64,000 nucleotides of DNA, from contig NZ_CP016793.1 of assembly GCF_001701025.1 (NCBI RefSeq), forward strand, positions 6,014,001-6,078,000, read 5' to 3'. Position 1 is the first letter of the stretch; every line of letters begins with the position of its first letter. The stretch is from Lentzea guizhouensis (GTDB taxonomy: Bacteria > Actinomycetota > Actinomycetes > Mycobacteriales > Pseudonocardiaceae). This document shows positions 1 to 10,294 of this stretch, one piece after another. The position numbers and the translations under genes are program-made. Below the pieces are notes generated by a model. The model saw only the letters and a program-made list of their open reading frames with translations. It ran no database searches and was not told the DNA's origin.

Positions 1-191
1 GCGTGGTCGTCGGAGTAGCTGAACAACGCGATCGGCAGCTCGTGGCCCAGCAGCAGCTCGTCGATGCGCTCGTTGAAGTCGGCGGGACCCTCGATCAGCA
101 CGTACGCGGGCTGCTGCTCGGCGATGGTGGCGGCGACCAGCCGGGCACAGGCGGGACTGTGGTGGCGGACGCCGACGAACACGGCCCCCAT
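1..191 (-). CDS. DUF5682 family protein, N-terminal part (runs off window start)
   Basis: The first 63 codons of a minus-strand gene whose 3' end lies outside the window. The translation opens MGAVFVGVRHHSPACARL and continues with an EGPADFNERIDELL-type stretch and GHELPIALFSY, which I recognise as the conserved start of the DUF5682 family (YehM-like). The biochemical role is unknown. The ATG overlaps the TGA of the upstream MoxR gene by one base (TGATG), so translation is probably coupled. In related loci this protein sits with a MoxR ATPase, WGR/DUF4132 proteins and a VWA protein, and the same order is seen here as far as the window shows. Confidence 0.85.
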   Translation of the reverse strand, partial: MGAVFVGVRHHSPACARLVAATIAEQQPAYVLIEGPADFNERIDELLLGHELPIALFSYSDDH

Positions 192-1261
192 CAGCCGGGC
201 AGCAGGTGCCGGGCGCGGTGCAGCTCCTGCCACTGCTTGCCCTTCCTGCGCGGCGCGTGCTGCTCCAGGTACCGCCGCAACCGGGCCAGGTCGTCGGCGT
301 TGTCCTTGGCCGCCGTGCCCGCCAGGCACTCGACGACGTCGGCCGCGGACCCGTGCTCACCGCGCAGGAACCAGCCGCGCAGTCCGACCGCGTGCGCCAC
401 CGACACCGCCTCCGCCGTGCTCATCACGGTGGTGAGCCGGTCGGTGCCCTCGCGCAGGTCGCGGAACGTCCGCACCAGCACCTCCAGCACGTCCCGCTTC
501 GGCGCGAGCTGCACGCCGGAGCGCTCCAGCAGCTTCGCCGCCTCCTGCTCAACCAGCGCGAGCTCGGTGTCGAAGTCCGCGATCGGGAACACCGTCTCGA
601 AGTTGAACCGCCGCTTGAGCGCCGCGCTCATCTCGTTGACACCGCGGTCACGCGTGTTCGCGGTGGCGATCACGTTGAACCCGTCCTGCGCGAACACCAT
701 GCCGTCCGGGCCGTTCAGCTCACCGATCGCCATCACCCGGTCCGACAGCATCGACAGCATGCAGTCCTGCACCTCGAGCGGGCAGCGGGTGATCTCCTCG
801 AACCGCACGACCTTGCCCTCGGCCATGCCCCGCAGCATCGGCGCCGGCACCAGCGACCGCGGCGAAGGTCCCTCCGCCACCAGCAACGCGTAGTTCCACG
901 AGTACTTGATCTGGTCCTCGGTGGTCGCCGCGCCACCCTGGATCGTGAGCGTCGACTCGCCGCACACCGCCGCCGCGATCAGCTCGGACAGCAGCGACTT
1001 GGCCGTGCCCGGCTCACCGACGAGCATCAGCCCGCGGCTCGTCGCGAGCGTCACCAGTGCCCTGTCCACAAGGGACGGGTCGCCGACGAACTTCTTGGTG
1101 ATGCCGCGCTTCTCGTCGCCGACGACGAACCGGCGCGCCGACTCCAGGCTCAGCGCCCAGCCCGGTGGTTTCGGCGCGGTGTCGGAGTCGCGGAGCCGGG
1201 CCAGCTCACCCGCGTAGCGGACCTCGGCCGGCGGGCGCTGCATCGTCTGGGTGCTGGTCAT
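191..1261 (-). CDS. MoxR-type AAA+ ATPase (YehL-like)
   Basis: A 356-residue AAA+ ATPase. Walker A is GEPGTAKS at about residues 82-89. Walker B is VVRFEEIT at about 150, followed by a sensor-type ANTRDRGVNEMSAALKRRF segment. MoxR-family ATPases act as chaperone-like remodelers for partner proteins, usually with a VWA-domain protein encoded nearby. The ATG overlaps the stop of the upstream DUF4132 gene by four bases (ATGA), and its own stop overlaps the start of the DUF5682 gene, so the three are one translationally coupled unit. A longer open frame continues upstream of the ATG, but it only reads antisense-frame sequence of DUF4132. The substrate of the complex cannot be told from sequence. 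Confidence 0.9.
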   Translation of the reverse strand: MTSTQTMQRPPAEVRYAGELARLRDSDTAPKPPGWALSLESARRFVVGDEKRGITKKFVGDPSLVDRALVTLATSRGLMLVGEPGTAKSLLSELIAAAVCGESTLTIQGGAATTEDQIKYSWNYALLVAEGPSPRSLVPAPMLRGMAEGKVVRFEEITRCPLEVQDCMLSMLSDRVMAIGELNGPDGMVFAQDGFNVIATANTRDRGVNEMSAALKRRFNFETVFPIADFDTELALVEQEAAKLLERSGVQLAPKRDVLEVLVRTFRDLREGTDRLTTVMSTAEAVSVAHAVGLRGWFLRGEHGSAADVVECLAGTAAKDNADDLARLRRYLEQHAPRRKGKQWQELHRARHLLPG

Positions 1262-4200
1262 GGCTGCAGGGACTCCAGTTCGGCGAGGAGCTCGGAGGTC
1301 GTGATCGGGTCGACCGGGTAGGTGGAGGGTGCGTTCTTGGGGGCGGACCAGCTGCCATGACCGCTGGGCGAGAACCAGACGCCGCTGAACCCGACCTCGG
1401 GGAACACGTCCATCGCGCCGACCGCGATGCCAGGGTCGAGAGAGGCCACCAGCGCGCCGCCACCGGGGAACGGCCGGGTGATCCAGCACTCGACACCGGC
1501 GTCCTGCGGTTCGCCGCGGACCCAGCCCTTCTTGGTGAGGCCGAGGATCTTGCCGATCGGGTAGCGCACGTCGCAGTACTTCTTCAGCCGCGGCAACAGG
1601 TCCTCACCGCGGGCCAGCACGTGCAGCGGCCGGCCCAGCTGCGGGAACGGCTGCAGGATCTCGTAGTCGGCGAACACCTCGCCCCACGCCGCCAACGAGT
1701 CCCCGAGCGTGACCGGGTGGGCGACGCGGATGACCGCGTCCTCGGGCAGCGTGACCTCGTCGTCGTTCGAGTCGGCGAACGTGCGGTCCTCGGCCAGCCG
1801 GAACGACAGCCCGGCATCGGTGATCCACACCAGGCGCCGGACGATGTGCCACAGCAACGGGTGCGCGGCCAGCACCGTGTGGAACTCCTCGGCGGTCCAC
1901 GTGCGCTGGTCGACCATCGCCCGCTCCAACCGCTGGATCTGGTCGGAGGCGATCGTGCGGACGTCCTTCTTCAACGCCGAGAACCGCTTGTGCTCCAGCG
2001 GCGCCTTCTCCTGGTCGTCCTTCGCGCCCGGCTTCGGCAGGTCCTTGCGGCGCTTGCCGTCCGGGTCCAGCACGTAGGGCTTGAGCTGTTCGTCGAAGCC
2101 GACCCGGAACTGGCGCGGGCCGTAGTCGATCACCAACGTGGCCTCGTCGTCCAGGCCCAGGCGCGGCACCAGGCGGTCGGCGAGCTGGTCGCGGGACAGA
2201 CCCAGCTCGGCGGCGATCTGCGCGACCTTCTCCTGCGCACGGGTCTTGAGGCCCTTGAACGGCACCTTCTCCGCGATGCTGTTGAGGTGGGACAACGCCA
2301 CCTCGGTGCCGATCTCGGCGAGCACGTCGAGCCCGGCCACCGCCCTGGCGTGCTGGCTCGCCCCCGGCCAGCTGCGGATCAACGGCGACAGCGCGCGGAC
2401 CGTCGTGTCGTCACCGAACCAGCCGAGCGCGTGCAGCGCCCAGGCGTCCTTCGCCGGCGCGCCCGACCGGTACCACTGCTCGAACACCGCCCAGGCGAAC
2501 GCGGCCAGCGACGCGGGGTCGAGTGCCTCGCGGACGACCGGAAGACCGGCGTAGACCTCGCCCGGCTTGGACAGCGCGGCCGTCATCAGCAGGTGGTTCG
2601 CCGCCTCGGCGGACAGCGCGTGGGTGCGGTCGCGGAGCAGGACCTGGGGCAGCAGCCGGGTGTCGGCCCACTCGCCGATCACCGGCAGCTTCGCGGGCAG
2701 CACGTCGACCGGGTCGACCGACAGCATCGAATCGACCACCGCCTGCGCTCCGCACGACGCCGCCAGACCCGGCACGTCGACCCCGAGGCCGTGCAGGTGA
2801 CGCAGGGCGGCCTCGGCGTCGTGGCGCGGGGTGCCCGGTTTGCCGGCGGCCGCGGGGATGAGCAGCAGGGCAGCCTGCTCGCGGTGGCGGGCGAGCCACG
2901 CGAGGCCCCAGCGGCGGGGCAGCTTGGTCCTCGCGAACCAGCCCGCCATCACCACGGCCACCTCGGGCGTGGCGAACGGCACCAGCACCACACCGCCCTG
3001 GCCAGGACTCGACTGCACGAGCTTCATCAGCGGTGGCACGGCGTCCAGGCCGAACCGGGCGGCGATGCCCTTGCCCCACTCCTCGACGTCGTAGGTGTAG
3101 CTCGGATCCCAGTCCGCCAGCAGCGAGCGCACCTTCTCCTCGGGAGCGAGGAGGAACAGGTCGTTGTCCTTCCAGCCGATGGTGCCCGCCTGGTACTCCT
3201 TGAGGAGCTTGCGCCAGTCGTAGTGGTTGCCGTTCCACTCGAGAGCGGTCGTCAGCCACTGGTCGCGTTCGCCGTCCTCCCAGCGTTCCGACGCGGCCGG
3301 TGCGGGGAGGTCGGTCAGCACCACGGGCTTCGCGGCCGGTTTGCGGTTCACCCACGGCGGCGAGACCAGCAGCGGTGGCAGCTGGTCGGTGCTCGCGTCC
3401 GGCCAGACGTCCACCTCGTGCGCGTCGAGCACCGCGCGGACCTCGTCCGGCACCTCCAGGTCCGGGTACGACATCAGGTGCGCGGCCAGCAGCTTGCGCA
3501 GGTCGTCGTTGTCCACCCGCTCACCGAGGAGCCGGGCCGCCCGTCTCGGGAACGTCGCCATCGCCGACAGCACGGCGGGGCGCACGTGCTTCTTGTCCAG
3601 GCGATCGAGCAGGATCGTGAAGGCTTCGTCGGTCGGGAGCGCGGCGATCACCTTGACGGCCTGCTTAAGGCCGTCGGCGAACCCGTAATCGGCGTCGAGC
3701 TCCTGGGCGAGCAGGGGCGCGACGGCCGGGCCCAGGACGTTCACCGCGGTGTAGAGCACGAACGCCGAGTTGGTCAGCGTTGCTTCGGCGCGGACGAAGT
3801 CGTCGTAGCTGCGGGCCGTGCACGGCAGCATCCACCACTTGCTCGACGAGTACGGCAGGGCGCACACCTCGGCGAACCAGTCAGCGCGTTCGGGCAGCAG
3901 GAACGACCGCAGCTCCTTCACCCGGTCGATCGCACCCATGTCCTGCAGTGCGGTCTCGGCGGCCGTTCGGTCCGCTTCGTCGGCGTTGGCCAGCGCATAG
4001 CGGACCGCGGTGAGCATCTTGGCCTCGGCGGTGTCGGCAGCCACGTGGAAGCCGTTGGTCACGCGGTGCAGGCGGGTCTTGGCCCACGTCGCCTTCTGAT
4101 CGTCCCACTCCTGCGTGAACGTCAGGCCCATGAACTCGACGGTCGCCTCGGCGGCGAACGCCACGCCGTGGTCGGCGATCCACAGGTGTGCCAGCTGCGG

Positions 4201-4976
4201 GCCTGATGCCGCGACGGTTGCGATCGCGGCCGCGCCGAGCGGGTTCGGGTGCCCGGCCAGGTGCTGTCGCGCGGCTTCGACGAGGTCGGGGGCGGTGCCG
4301 GGGATGGCCAGCGCTTCCTCGATCAGGCCGATGTGCTCGGTGAGCTTGCCGCGTGCCTTGGCGGCCAGGGTGGGGTCGAGTGCGAACTCGGGTGCCGGGG
4401 TCAGGCCGCGGTGGCGGATCAGGTGGCGGTGCCAGGCGGTGGGCATCTCCCAGGCGTCTTCGTCGGAGGCCGGCGGGGGCGGTGGGCGGGTGTGTGGGAG
4501 GCCGGGTGGGGTGGGGTGCTGAGGTGGTGGGGGTGGGCAGGAGTGGGTGCCTGGCTGGAGCGTGCAGGAGGCGGGCTGGTTGGTGCTGGGGTGGCGCCGT
4601 CGCGGGTGGTTGGTGCCGGGGTGGTACTGGCCGGGTTGGTGGGTGCTGGGCTGGTGGGTGCCAGGCTGGCATTGGCCGAGCTGGCGGGGGCAGCGGTGGC
4701 GGGGATGGGGCCGGTTGCGGCGGCGAGAGGGGTGGGCGTGGTCGAGGTGACCGCCGTGTAGCCCTTCTTCTCCTTCTCCGCCACCAGCTTCGCGACGTGG
4801 GCGGTGGCCGCGTCGGTGTCGCCGAGGTCCTTGGTCTGGGTCTGGCCGGCGGTGCCGATGCGTCCGAAGCGGACGGTCACGGTGGTGCCATCTTGGGCGA
4901 CCTCCCAGAACTTCGCCGAGCTGCCGGCGACGAGCTCCCACCTGCGGGCTGCGGTGTCTCTCAGGTTCGTGGTCAC
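1258..4976 (-). CDS. WGR domain / DUF4132 protein, copy 1 (split by an apparent -1 frameshift)
   Basis: Large protein of about 1,240 residues. The N-terminal WGR domain (ARRWELVAGSSAKFWEV, then FGRIGTAGQTQTK) begins at a GTG at 4976 that overlaps the stop of copy 2 by four bases (GTGA). A Pro/Ala/Thr linker follows, then a long DUF4132 region (from ASDEDAWEMPTAW) read in a different frame. Moving between frames needs one extra base somewhere in about 4480-4560, where G-rich runs such as 4529-4533 lie. Copy 2 is intact across the same linker, so this is either a consensus error or a real frameshift. The C-terminal third is almost identical to copy 2, while the middle has diverged strongly. WGR domains bind nucleic acid or protein in other families; the function of DUF4132 is unknown. 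Confidence 0.8.
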
Positions 4977-7900
4977 GGGTGCAGGGACTCCAGTTCGGAC
5001 AGCAGTTCGGAGGTGGTGATGGCGTCGAGCTGGACGGTGGTGGGGGCGTTCTTCTGGGCTGACCAGTAGCCCCTGCCGTCGGGGGAGTACCAGATGTCGG
5101 TGAACTTGATCTCGGGGAAGACGTCGATGGCGCCGACCGCGATGCCGGGGTCGAGGGAGGCGACCAGTGCGCCGCCGGTGGAGAGCGGGCGGGTGATCCA
5201 GCACTCGACGCCGGCGTCCTGGGGTTCGCCGCGGACCCAGCCCTTCTTGGTGAGGCCGAGGATCTTGCCGACCGGGTAGGGCTGGTCGGTGTACTTGTTC
5301 AGGTGCGCCAGGGCGTCCTCGCCGGAGGCCAGGACGTGCAGCGGGCGGCCGAGCTGGGGGAACGGCTGGAGGATCTCGTAGTCGGCGAAGACCTCGCCCC
5401 ACGCCTGCAGCGTGTCCCGCAGGGCGACCGGGTGGGCGACGCGGACGGTGGCCGTCTCCGGGAGGGTGAGCTCGTCGTCGTTCGCGTCGGCGAGGGTGCG
5501 GTCCTCGGCCAGGCGGAACGAGACGCCGCCGTCAGTGATCCAGACCAGGCGGCGGACGATGTGCCACAGCAGCGGGTGGGCGGCCAGGACCGTGTGGAAC
5601 TCCTCGGCGGTCCAGGTGCGCTGGTCGCACATCGCGCGTTCGAGGCGGTGGATCTGGTCGGCCGCGACTGTGCGAACGTCCTTCTTCAGGGCCGCGTAGC
5701 GCTTGTGCTCCAGCGGGGCGAGGTCCTGGTCGTCCTTGGCGCCCGGCTTGGGGAGCTCCTTGCGGCGCTTGCCGTCGGGGTCGAGGACGTAGGGCTTGAG
5801 CTGTTCGTCGAAGCCGACGCGGAACTGGCGCGGGCCGTAGTCGATCACCAGCGAGGCCTCGTCGTCGAGGCCGAGCCTCGGGACCAGGCGGTCGGCGAGC
5901 TGGTCGCGGGACAGGCCGAGCTCGGCGGCGATCTGGGCGACCTTCTCCTGGGCGCGGGTCTTGAGGCCCTTGAACTTCACCTTCTCCGCGATGGCGTTGA
6001 GGTGGGACAGGGCGACCTCGGTGCCGATGTCGGCCAGGACGTCCAGGCCCGTCACGGCCCTGGTGTGCTGGCTCTCGCCGGGCCAGGCGCGGATCAACGG
6101 CGACAGCGCGCGGACCGTGCTGTCGTCGCCGAGCCAGCCGAGGCCGGTCAGCGCCCAGCCCTCCTTCGACGGGGCGCCGATCTCCTGCCAGCGCTGGAAG
6201 ACGGCCCACGCGAAGGTCGCCAGCGAGTCGCGGTCCAGTGCCTTGCGGGCGATCGGCAGGCCCGCGTAGACCTCGCCGGGCTTGGACAGCGCGGCCATCA
6301 TCAGCAGGTGGCCGGCGGCCTCCGCGGACAGCGCCGACCTGCGGTCGCGCAGCAGGACCTGGGGGAGCAGCCGGGCATCGGCCCACTCGCCGACCACCGG
6401 CAGCTTCGCGGGCAGCACGTCGACCGGGTCGACCGACAGCAGCGTCCGGATGCCCTCCTGCGCCGCTTCGGGTGCGGCCGCCACCACGTCCACGCCCATC
6501 GCGTGCAGCTGGCGGAGCGCTGCCTCGGCGCCGCGGCGTTCGGCACCGGGCTTGCCCAGGGCGGGAACGACGAGGAGGCTCGCCGCCGTCTCGCGGTGCC
6601 GGGCCAGCCACGCCAGCGCGACCTTGCGCACCTGCTTGAGCCGCACGAACCAGTCCGCCATCAGCGCGGCGACCTCCGGGGTGGCGAACGGGAGCACGAC
6701 CACGGCGGCGTTCGAGCTCGCCTCGACCGTCCGCAGCAGCGGTGGCAGGGCGTCCAGCTCGAACCGCGCGGCCAGCATCTTGCCGGTGAGCTCGGCGCTC
6801 CAGCCCGCGATCGGCCGCCAGCCGGCCAGCAGCGGGCGGACCACGTCCTCCGGTGCCAGCGCGAACAGGTTCCGCGTGCGGTACCCGATCTTGCCTGCCT
6901 GGAACTCGGCCAGGAGGTCCTGCCAGGTCGAGCGGATGTCCCAGTAGCCGTCGTTGAGCCACTCCTCGCGCTCGCCCGGTTCCCACCTGACCGACGGCTC
7001 CGGCACCGGCAGGTCGGTCACCACCACGGGTTTCACCGCCGGCTTGCGGTGCAGCCACGGCGGTGCGGCCAGCACGGCGGGCAGGTCCTCCGGCGGCGCC
7101 TGCGGCACCAGGTCGGCGTCGATCGAGGTGAACCCGGCGGGCGCCTCCAGGTGCGGGTGCTTCACCAGGTGCGCGCTGAGCAACTGGCGCGCGTTGTCGT
7201 CGGTGTCCGCCCGCTCGCCGAGCAGCCTGGCCGCCCGCGCCGGGAACGCCGCCATCATCGTCAGCAACGCCGGGCGCACGTACTTGGTGTCGATGCGGTC
7301 GAGCAGGATCGTGAACGCCTCGTCGGTGGGCAACGCGGTGAGCACCTTCAGCGCCTGCTTGCGCGAGTCGGCCCGCTGGTACGGCTTGTCGAGGGCCTCC
7401 GCGAGCAACGGTGCGATGGCAGGCCCGAGCACGTAGACCGCCGTGTGCAGGATGGTCGCCCCGCTGTTCACCGACACGGGGGACTGCCGGTACTCGTCGA
7501 CCGTGCTGGCGCTGCAGGCAAGCGTCCACCACCCGCCGCGCGAGGCGGTCTGGCACGCCGCGGCGAACCAGTCGGTCCGCGACGGCACGAGGAAGGGGCG
7601 CAGGAAGCCCGAGTTCGGCGTGTCCTGCCGCTCCAGAGCGGCTTCTGCCTCCGCGCGGTCGGCGTCGTCCGCCACCGCCAGTGCGTACCGGGCCACTGTC
7701 AGGACCTCGCCGGGTGTGCTGTCCAGCCGTGGCTGGGCGGGGATGCCGTAGCGGTACAGGTGCGGCTCGCTGCGGGTGTTCTGGTACGGGAGCCATCGTG
7801 AGCCGGCTTGGACGTCGATGCTCTCGACCAGAGCCTCCACCGCGAACGCCAGCCCGTGGTCGGTGATCCAGTGGTGGAGTGTGGCCACGTCCCTGGTCGT

Positions 7901-8608
7901 CATCATCGCGACCGCGGCGGCGCCGACGGGGTTCGGCTCGCCGGCGAGGTGGGCTCGGGCGGCGGTGACCAGGTCGGGGTCGGACCTCTCCGCGGAGAGG
8001 AAGCGGTCGAGGGTGGCGACCTGGTCGGTGGTCCTGGCGCGGGCCGTGGCGGCGAGGGCGGGGTCGAGGGTGAAGACCGGGGCCGGGTCGAAGCCGCGCT
8101 GGCGGATGACGTCGCGCAGCCACGTCTTGGGCATGGTCCAGGTGTCTTCGTCGACGGGTGGTGTGGTGGGGGAGGTCGGCTGCGAGCCGGGAGATGGGGT
8201 GGTTGTGGGAGGTTGGGCGCTGGGGGAGGGCTGGGTGGTCGCGCTGGTGGGCTGGGGTGCGGCGACGGTGGTGGCCGGTAGGGCGGTCGCGGAGTTGGTG
8301 GAGGCGGGCTGCCCGGTGGAAGCCGCAGCGGGCTGTGTGGAGGCGGTGGCCGGTTGCGCAGCGGGGCCGGCCGGTGCAGGCGGGGTGGCGGGAGTGGGCG
8401 CGGCCGTCGTGGCGCGGTAGCCCTTCTTCTCCTTGTCGGCCACCAGCTTCGCGACGTGGGCCGCTGCGGCCTCCGCCGAGGCGAGCTCCTTGGTCTGGGT
8501 CTGGCCGGCGGTGCCCAGCCGTCCGAACCGGACGGTCACCACCAGCTCTGTCCGCTCGACCTCCCAGAACTTCGCCGAGCTGCCGGAGACGAGCTCCCAC
8601 CTGCGCAC
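4973..8608 (-). CDS. WGR domain / DUF4132 protein, copy 2 (intact)
   Basis: A 1,211-residue protein starting at GTG 8608, preceded by a good ribosome site (AGGGGG, 6 bases upstream). Residues 1 to about 70 form a WGR domain (RRWELVSGSSAKFWEVE, FGRLGTAGQTQTKEL). A low-complexity Pro/Thr/Ala/Gln linker runs to about 165, and the remainder is DUF4132 with its typical C-terminal GVECWITRPL and DPGIAVGAIDVFPE segments. It heads the operon copy 2 - copy 1 - MoxR - DUF5682. YehI-like WGR/DUF4132 proteins accompany MoxR ATPases in many bacteria; proposed roles are in regulation or defence, none established here. The ribosome site lies inside one arm of an inverted repeat (see the separate entry). Confidence 0.88.
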   Translation of the reverse strand: MRRWELVSGSSAKFWEVERTELVVTVRFGRLGTAGQTQTKELASAEAAAAHVAKLVADKEKKGYRATTAAPTPATPPAPAGPAAQPATASTQPAAASTGQPASTNSATALPATTVAAPQPTSATTQPSPSAQPPTTTPSPGSQPTSPTTPPVDEDTWTMPKTWLRDVIRQRGFDPAPVFTLDPALAATARARTTDQVATLDRFLSAERSDPDLVTAARAHLAGEPNPVGAAAVAMMTTRDVATLHHWITDHGLAFAVEALVESIDVQAGSRWLPYQNTRSEPHLYRYGIPAQPRLDSTPGEVLTVARYALAVADDADRAEAEAALERQDTPNSGFLRPFLVPSRTDWFAAACQTASRGGWWTLACSASTVDEYRQSPVSVNSGATILHTAVYVLGPAIAPLLAEALDKPYQRADSRKQALKVLTALPTDEAFTILLDRIDTKYVRPALLTMMAAFPARAARLLGERADTDDNARQLLSAHLVKHPHLEAPAGFTSIDADLVPQAPPEDLPAVLAAPPWLHRKPAVKPVVVTDLPVPEPSVRWEPGEREEWLNDGYWDIRSTWQDLLAEFQAGKIGYRTRNLFALAPEDVVRPLLAGWRPIAGWSAELTGKMLAARFELDALPPLLRTVEASSNAAVVVLPFATPEVAALMADWFVRLKQVRKVALAWLARHRETAASLLVVPALGKPGAERRGAEAALRQLHAMGVDVVAAAPEAAQEGIRTLLSVDPVDVLPAKLPVVGEWADARLLPQVLLRDRRSALSAEAAGHLLMMAALSKPGEVYAGLPIARKALDRDSLATFAWAVFQRWQEIGAPSKEGWALTGLGWLGDDSTVRALSPLIRAWPGESQHTRAVTGLDVLADIGTEVALSHLNAIAEKVKFKGLKTRAQEKVAQIAAELGLSRDQLADRLVPRLGLDDEASLVIDYGPRQFRVGFDEQLKPYVLDPDGKRRKELPKPGAKDDQDLAPLEHKRYAALKKDVRTVAADQIHRLERAMCDQRTWTAEEFHTVLAAHPLLWHIVRRLVWITDGGVSFRLAEDRTLADANDDELTLPETATVRVAHPVALRDTLQAWGEVFADYEILQPFPQLGRPLHVLASGEDALAHLNKYTDQPYPVGKILGLTKKGWVRGEPQDAGVECWITRPLSTGGALVASLDPGIAVGAIDVFPEIKFTDIWYSPDGRGYWSAQKNAPTTVQLDAITTSELLSELESLHP

Positions 8609-8613
8609 GCCGT

Positions 8614-8663
8614 ACCCCCTGAGTCCAATCCGGAACTGATGACACGGACCGTACTCAGGGGGT
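8614..8663 (-). promoter_or_regulatory. Inverted repeat overlapping the ribosome site of the DUF4132 operon
   Basis: ACCCCCTGAGT (8614-8624) and ACTCAGGGGGT (8653-8663) are perfect 11-base inverted repeats 28 bases apart. On the minus strand the proximal arm contains the AGGGGG ribosome site of the gene starting at 8608. If transcription starts beyond 8663, the RNA could fold and hide the ribosome site. As DNA, the pair could also be a two-half-site operator. The sequence match is seen; either role is inference. Confidence 0.5.
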
Positions 8664-8697
8664 CTGACAATTTTGTGTGAACCGGTGAACCAGCTGG

Positions 8698-10251
8698 TCA
8701 GAACCAGATCGCGGTGTCCGGCGGGAGCAGCAGCGACCCGTCGCGGACGCCGTAGTAGGACGAGGCCAGCAGCACCGCGCCGGGGTCCGGCAGCGAGACC
8801 ACCTCACCGGACAGGTTCACGACGCAGGAGACCGAGCGGCCGTCGCGTTCGCGGGTGAACCACAGGACGTCCTCGGGGCCGTCCACCCACGTCACGCCGT
8901 CGCCCGCACCCAGGGCGGGGTGCTCGCGGCGAGCGCGCAAAGCGGTGCGGTAGAAGGACAACATCGAGTCCTGGTCGGCGGCCTGGGCCTCGACGCTGAG
9001 CTTCGCCCAGTCCGCGGGCTGCGGCAGCCACGACCCGCCGGTGCCGAACCCGAGCGACGGGCCGGTCGTGGTCCACGGCAGCGGCACGCGGCAGCCGTCA
9101 CGGCCGCGTTCGGTGTGCCCGGACCGTTCCCACATCGGGTCCTGCAGCACCTCGTCGGGCAGGTCGAGCACCTCGGGCAGGCCGAGTTCTTCGCCCTGAT
9201 AGAGGTACACGGAACCCGGTAGCGCCAACATCAATGCCAACGCAGCGCGCGCACGGCGCACACCGGTCTCGCCGCCGCCATAACGCGTCACGTGCCGCTG
9301 AACGTCGTGATTGGACAACACCCACGTGGTAGGCGCACCGACGGGAGCCACCGCCGCCAGCGACGAGTCGATCACCGACCGCAGTGACGGGAGGTCCCAC
9401 GACGCCGTCAGGTAGTGGAAGTTGAACGCCTGGTGCATCTCGTCGGGACGCAGGTACATCGCCGTGCGCTCGGCGGAAGGCGTCCACGCCTCGGCCACCA
9501 GCACCCGCTCGCCCGGATACGAGTCCACGACCGCACGCCACTCGCGGTGGATCTCGTGCACACCGTCCTGGTCGAAGAACGGCAACGGTTCCGTGCCCAG
9601 CAGCTTCAGCTGGTCGGTGTGCCCGATGTCCGGCAGCCCGGCCGCCTTGACCATCCCGTGCGCCACGTCCACGCGGAACCCGTCGACGCCCAGGTCCAGC
9701 CAGAACCGCAGGATCGACAGGAACTCCTCCCGCACCTCCGGCAGCTCCCAGTTCAGGTCCGGCTGCTCCGGCGCGAACAGGTGCAGGTACCAGGACCCGT
9801 CCTCGACGCGCGTCCAGGCGGGCCCGCCGAAGACGGACTCCCAGTCGTTGGGCGGCCGGTCGCCCACGCCCTCGCGGAAGACGTACCGCTCGCGGTTGCG
9901 GCCGGCCAGCGCCTCCTGGAACCAGACGTGCTGGTCGGAGCTGTGGTTCGGCACGATGTCGACGATCACGCGGAGGCCCAGCTCGTGCGCGTCCTCGATC
10001 AACGACCGGACGTCGTCGAGCTCGCCGAACGCCGGGTCCACCGCGCGGTAGTCGGCCACGTCGTAGCCGCCGTCGGCCATCGGCGAGGCGTAGAACGGCG
10101 TGATCCACACCGCGTCGACGCCCAGGTCGCGGAGGTGGGGCAGGCGTGAGCGGATGCCGGGCAGGTCACCGACGCCGTCACCGTTCGAGTCGGCGAAGCT
10201 GCGCACGTAGACCTGGTAGATGACGGCGTGTCGCCACCAGTCCTGGGACAT
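8698..10251 (-). CDS. GH13 alpha-glucosidase
   Basis: A 517-residue glycoside hydrolase family 13 enzyme, likely a cytoplasmic exo-alpha-glucosidase or oligo-1,6-glucosidase acting on maltose-type or isomaltose-type oligosaccharides. It has no signal peptide. The barrel starts WWRHAVIYQVYVRSFADSNGDGVGDL, typical of the oligo-1,6-glucosidase subgroup. Visible active-site residues are the nucleophile D195 (GFRVDVAHG), acid/base E254 (LVAEAW) and D316 (LSNHDV). Length is normal for the family. It is monocistronic, preceded by an AAGGAC-type ribosome site and two LacI-like operators, so sugar-responsive repression is likely. No transporter genes lie beside it. Confidence 0.92.
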   Translation of the reverse strand: MSQDWWRHAVIYQVYVRSFADSNGDGVGDLPGIRSRLPHLRDLGVDAVWITPFYASPMADGGYDVADYRAVDPAFGELDDVRSLIEDAHELGLRVIVDIVPNHSSDQHVWFQEALAGRNRERYVFREGVGDRPPNDWESVFGGPAWTRVEDGSWYLHLFAPEQPDLNWELPEVREEFLSILRFWLDLGVDGFRVDVAHGMVKAAGLPDIGHTDQLKLLGTEPLPFFDQDGVHEIHREWRAVVDSYPGERVLVAEAWTPSAERTAMYLRPDEMHQAFNFHYLTASWDLPSLRSVIDSSLAAVAPVGAPTTWVLSNHDVQRHVTRYGGGETGVRRARAALALMLALPGSVYLYQGEELGLPEVLDLPDEVLQDPMWERSGHTERGRDGCRVPLPWTTTGPSLGFGTGGSWLPQPADWAKLSVEAQAADQDSMLSFYRTALRARREHPALGAGDGVTWVDGPEDVLWFTRERDGRSVSCVVNLSGEVVSLPDPGAVLLASSYYGVRDGSLLLPPDTAIWF

Positions 10252-10294
10252 GTCCTTGCCTTCCGTGGGGTGTGTCAGCGGTCCAGGAAAGTCG

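Noticed and set aside
1165..4206. A 1,013-codon plus-strand open frame
   Set aside because: It is the antisense shadow of the WGR/DUF4132 gene. It is Arg/His/Val-rich with no recognisable domain, as expected for GC-rich frames opposite a real gene.
4501..4560. Programmed -1 ribosomal frameshift in DUF4132 copy 1
   Set aside because: No classical X-XXY-YYZ slippery site or clear stimulatory structure is seen, copy 2 needs no shift, and other genes here show similar one-base losses. A consensus error is simpler.
5303..7801. An 832-codon plus-strand open frame
   Set aside because: Antisense shadow of DUF4132 copy 2, with the same reversed-codon composition. The minus-strand gene has clear family motifs and a ribosome site.
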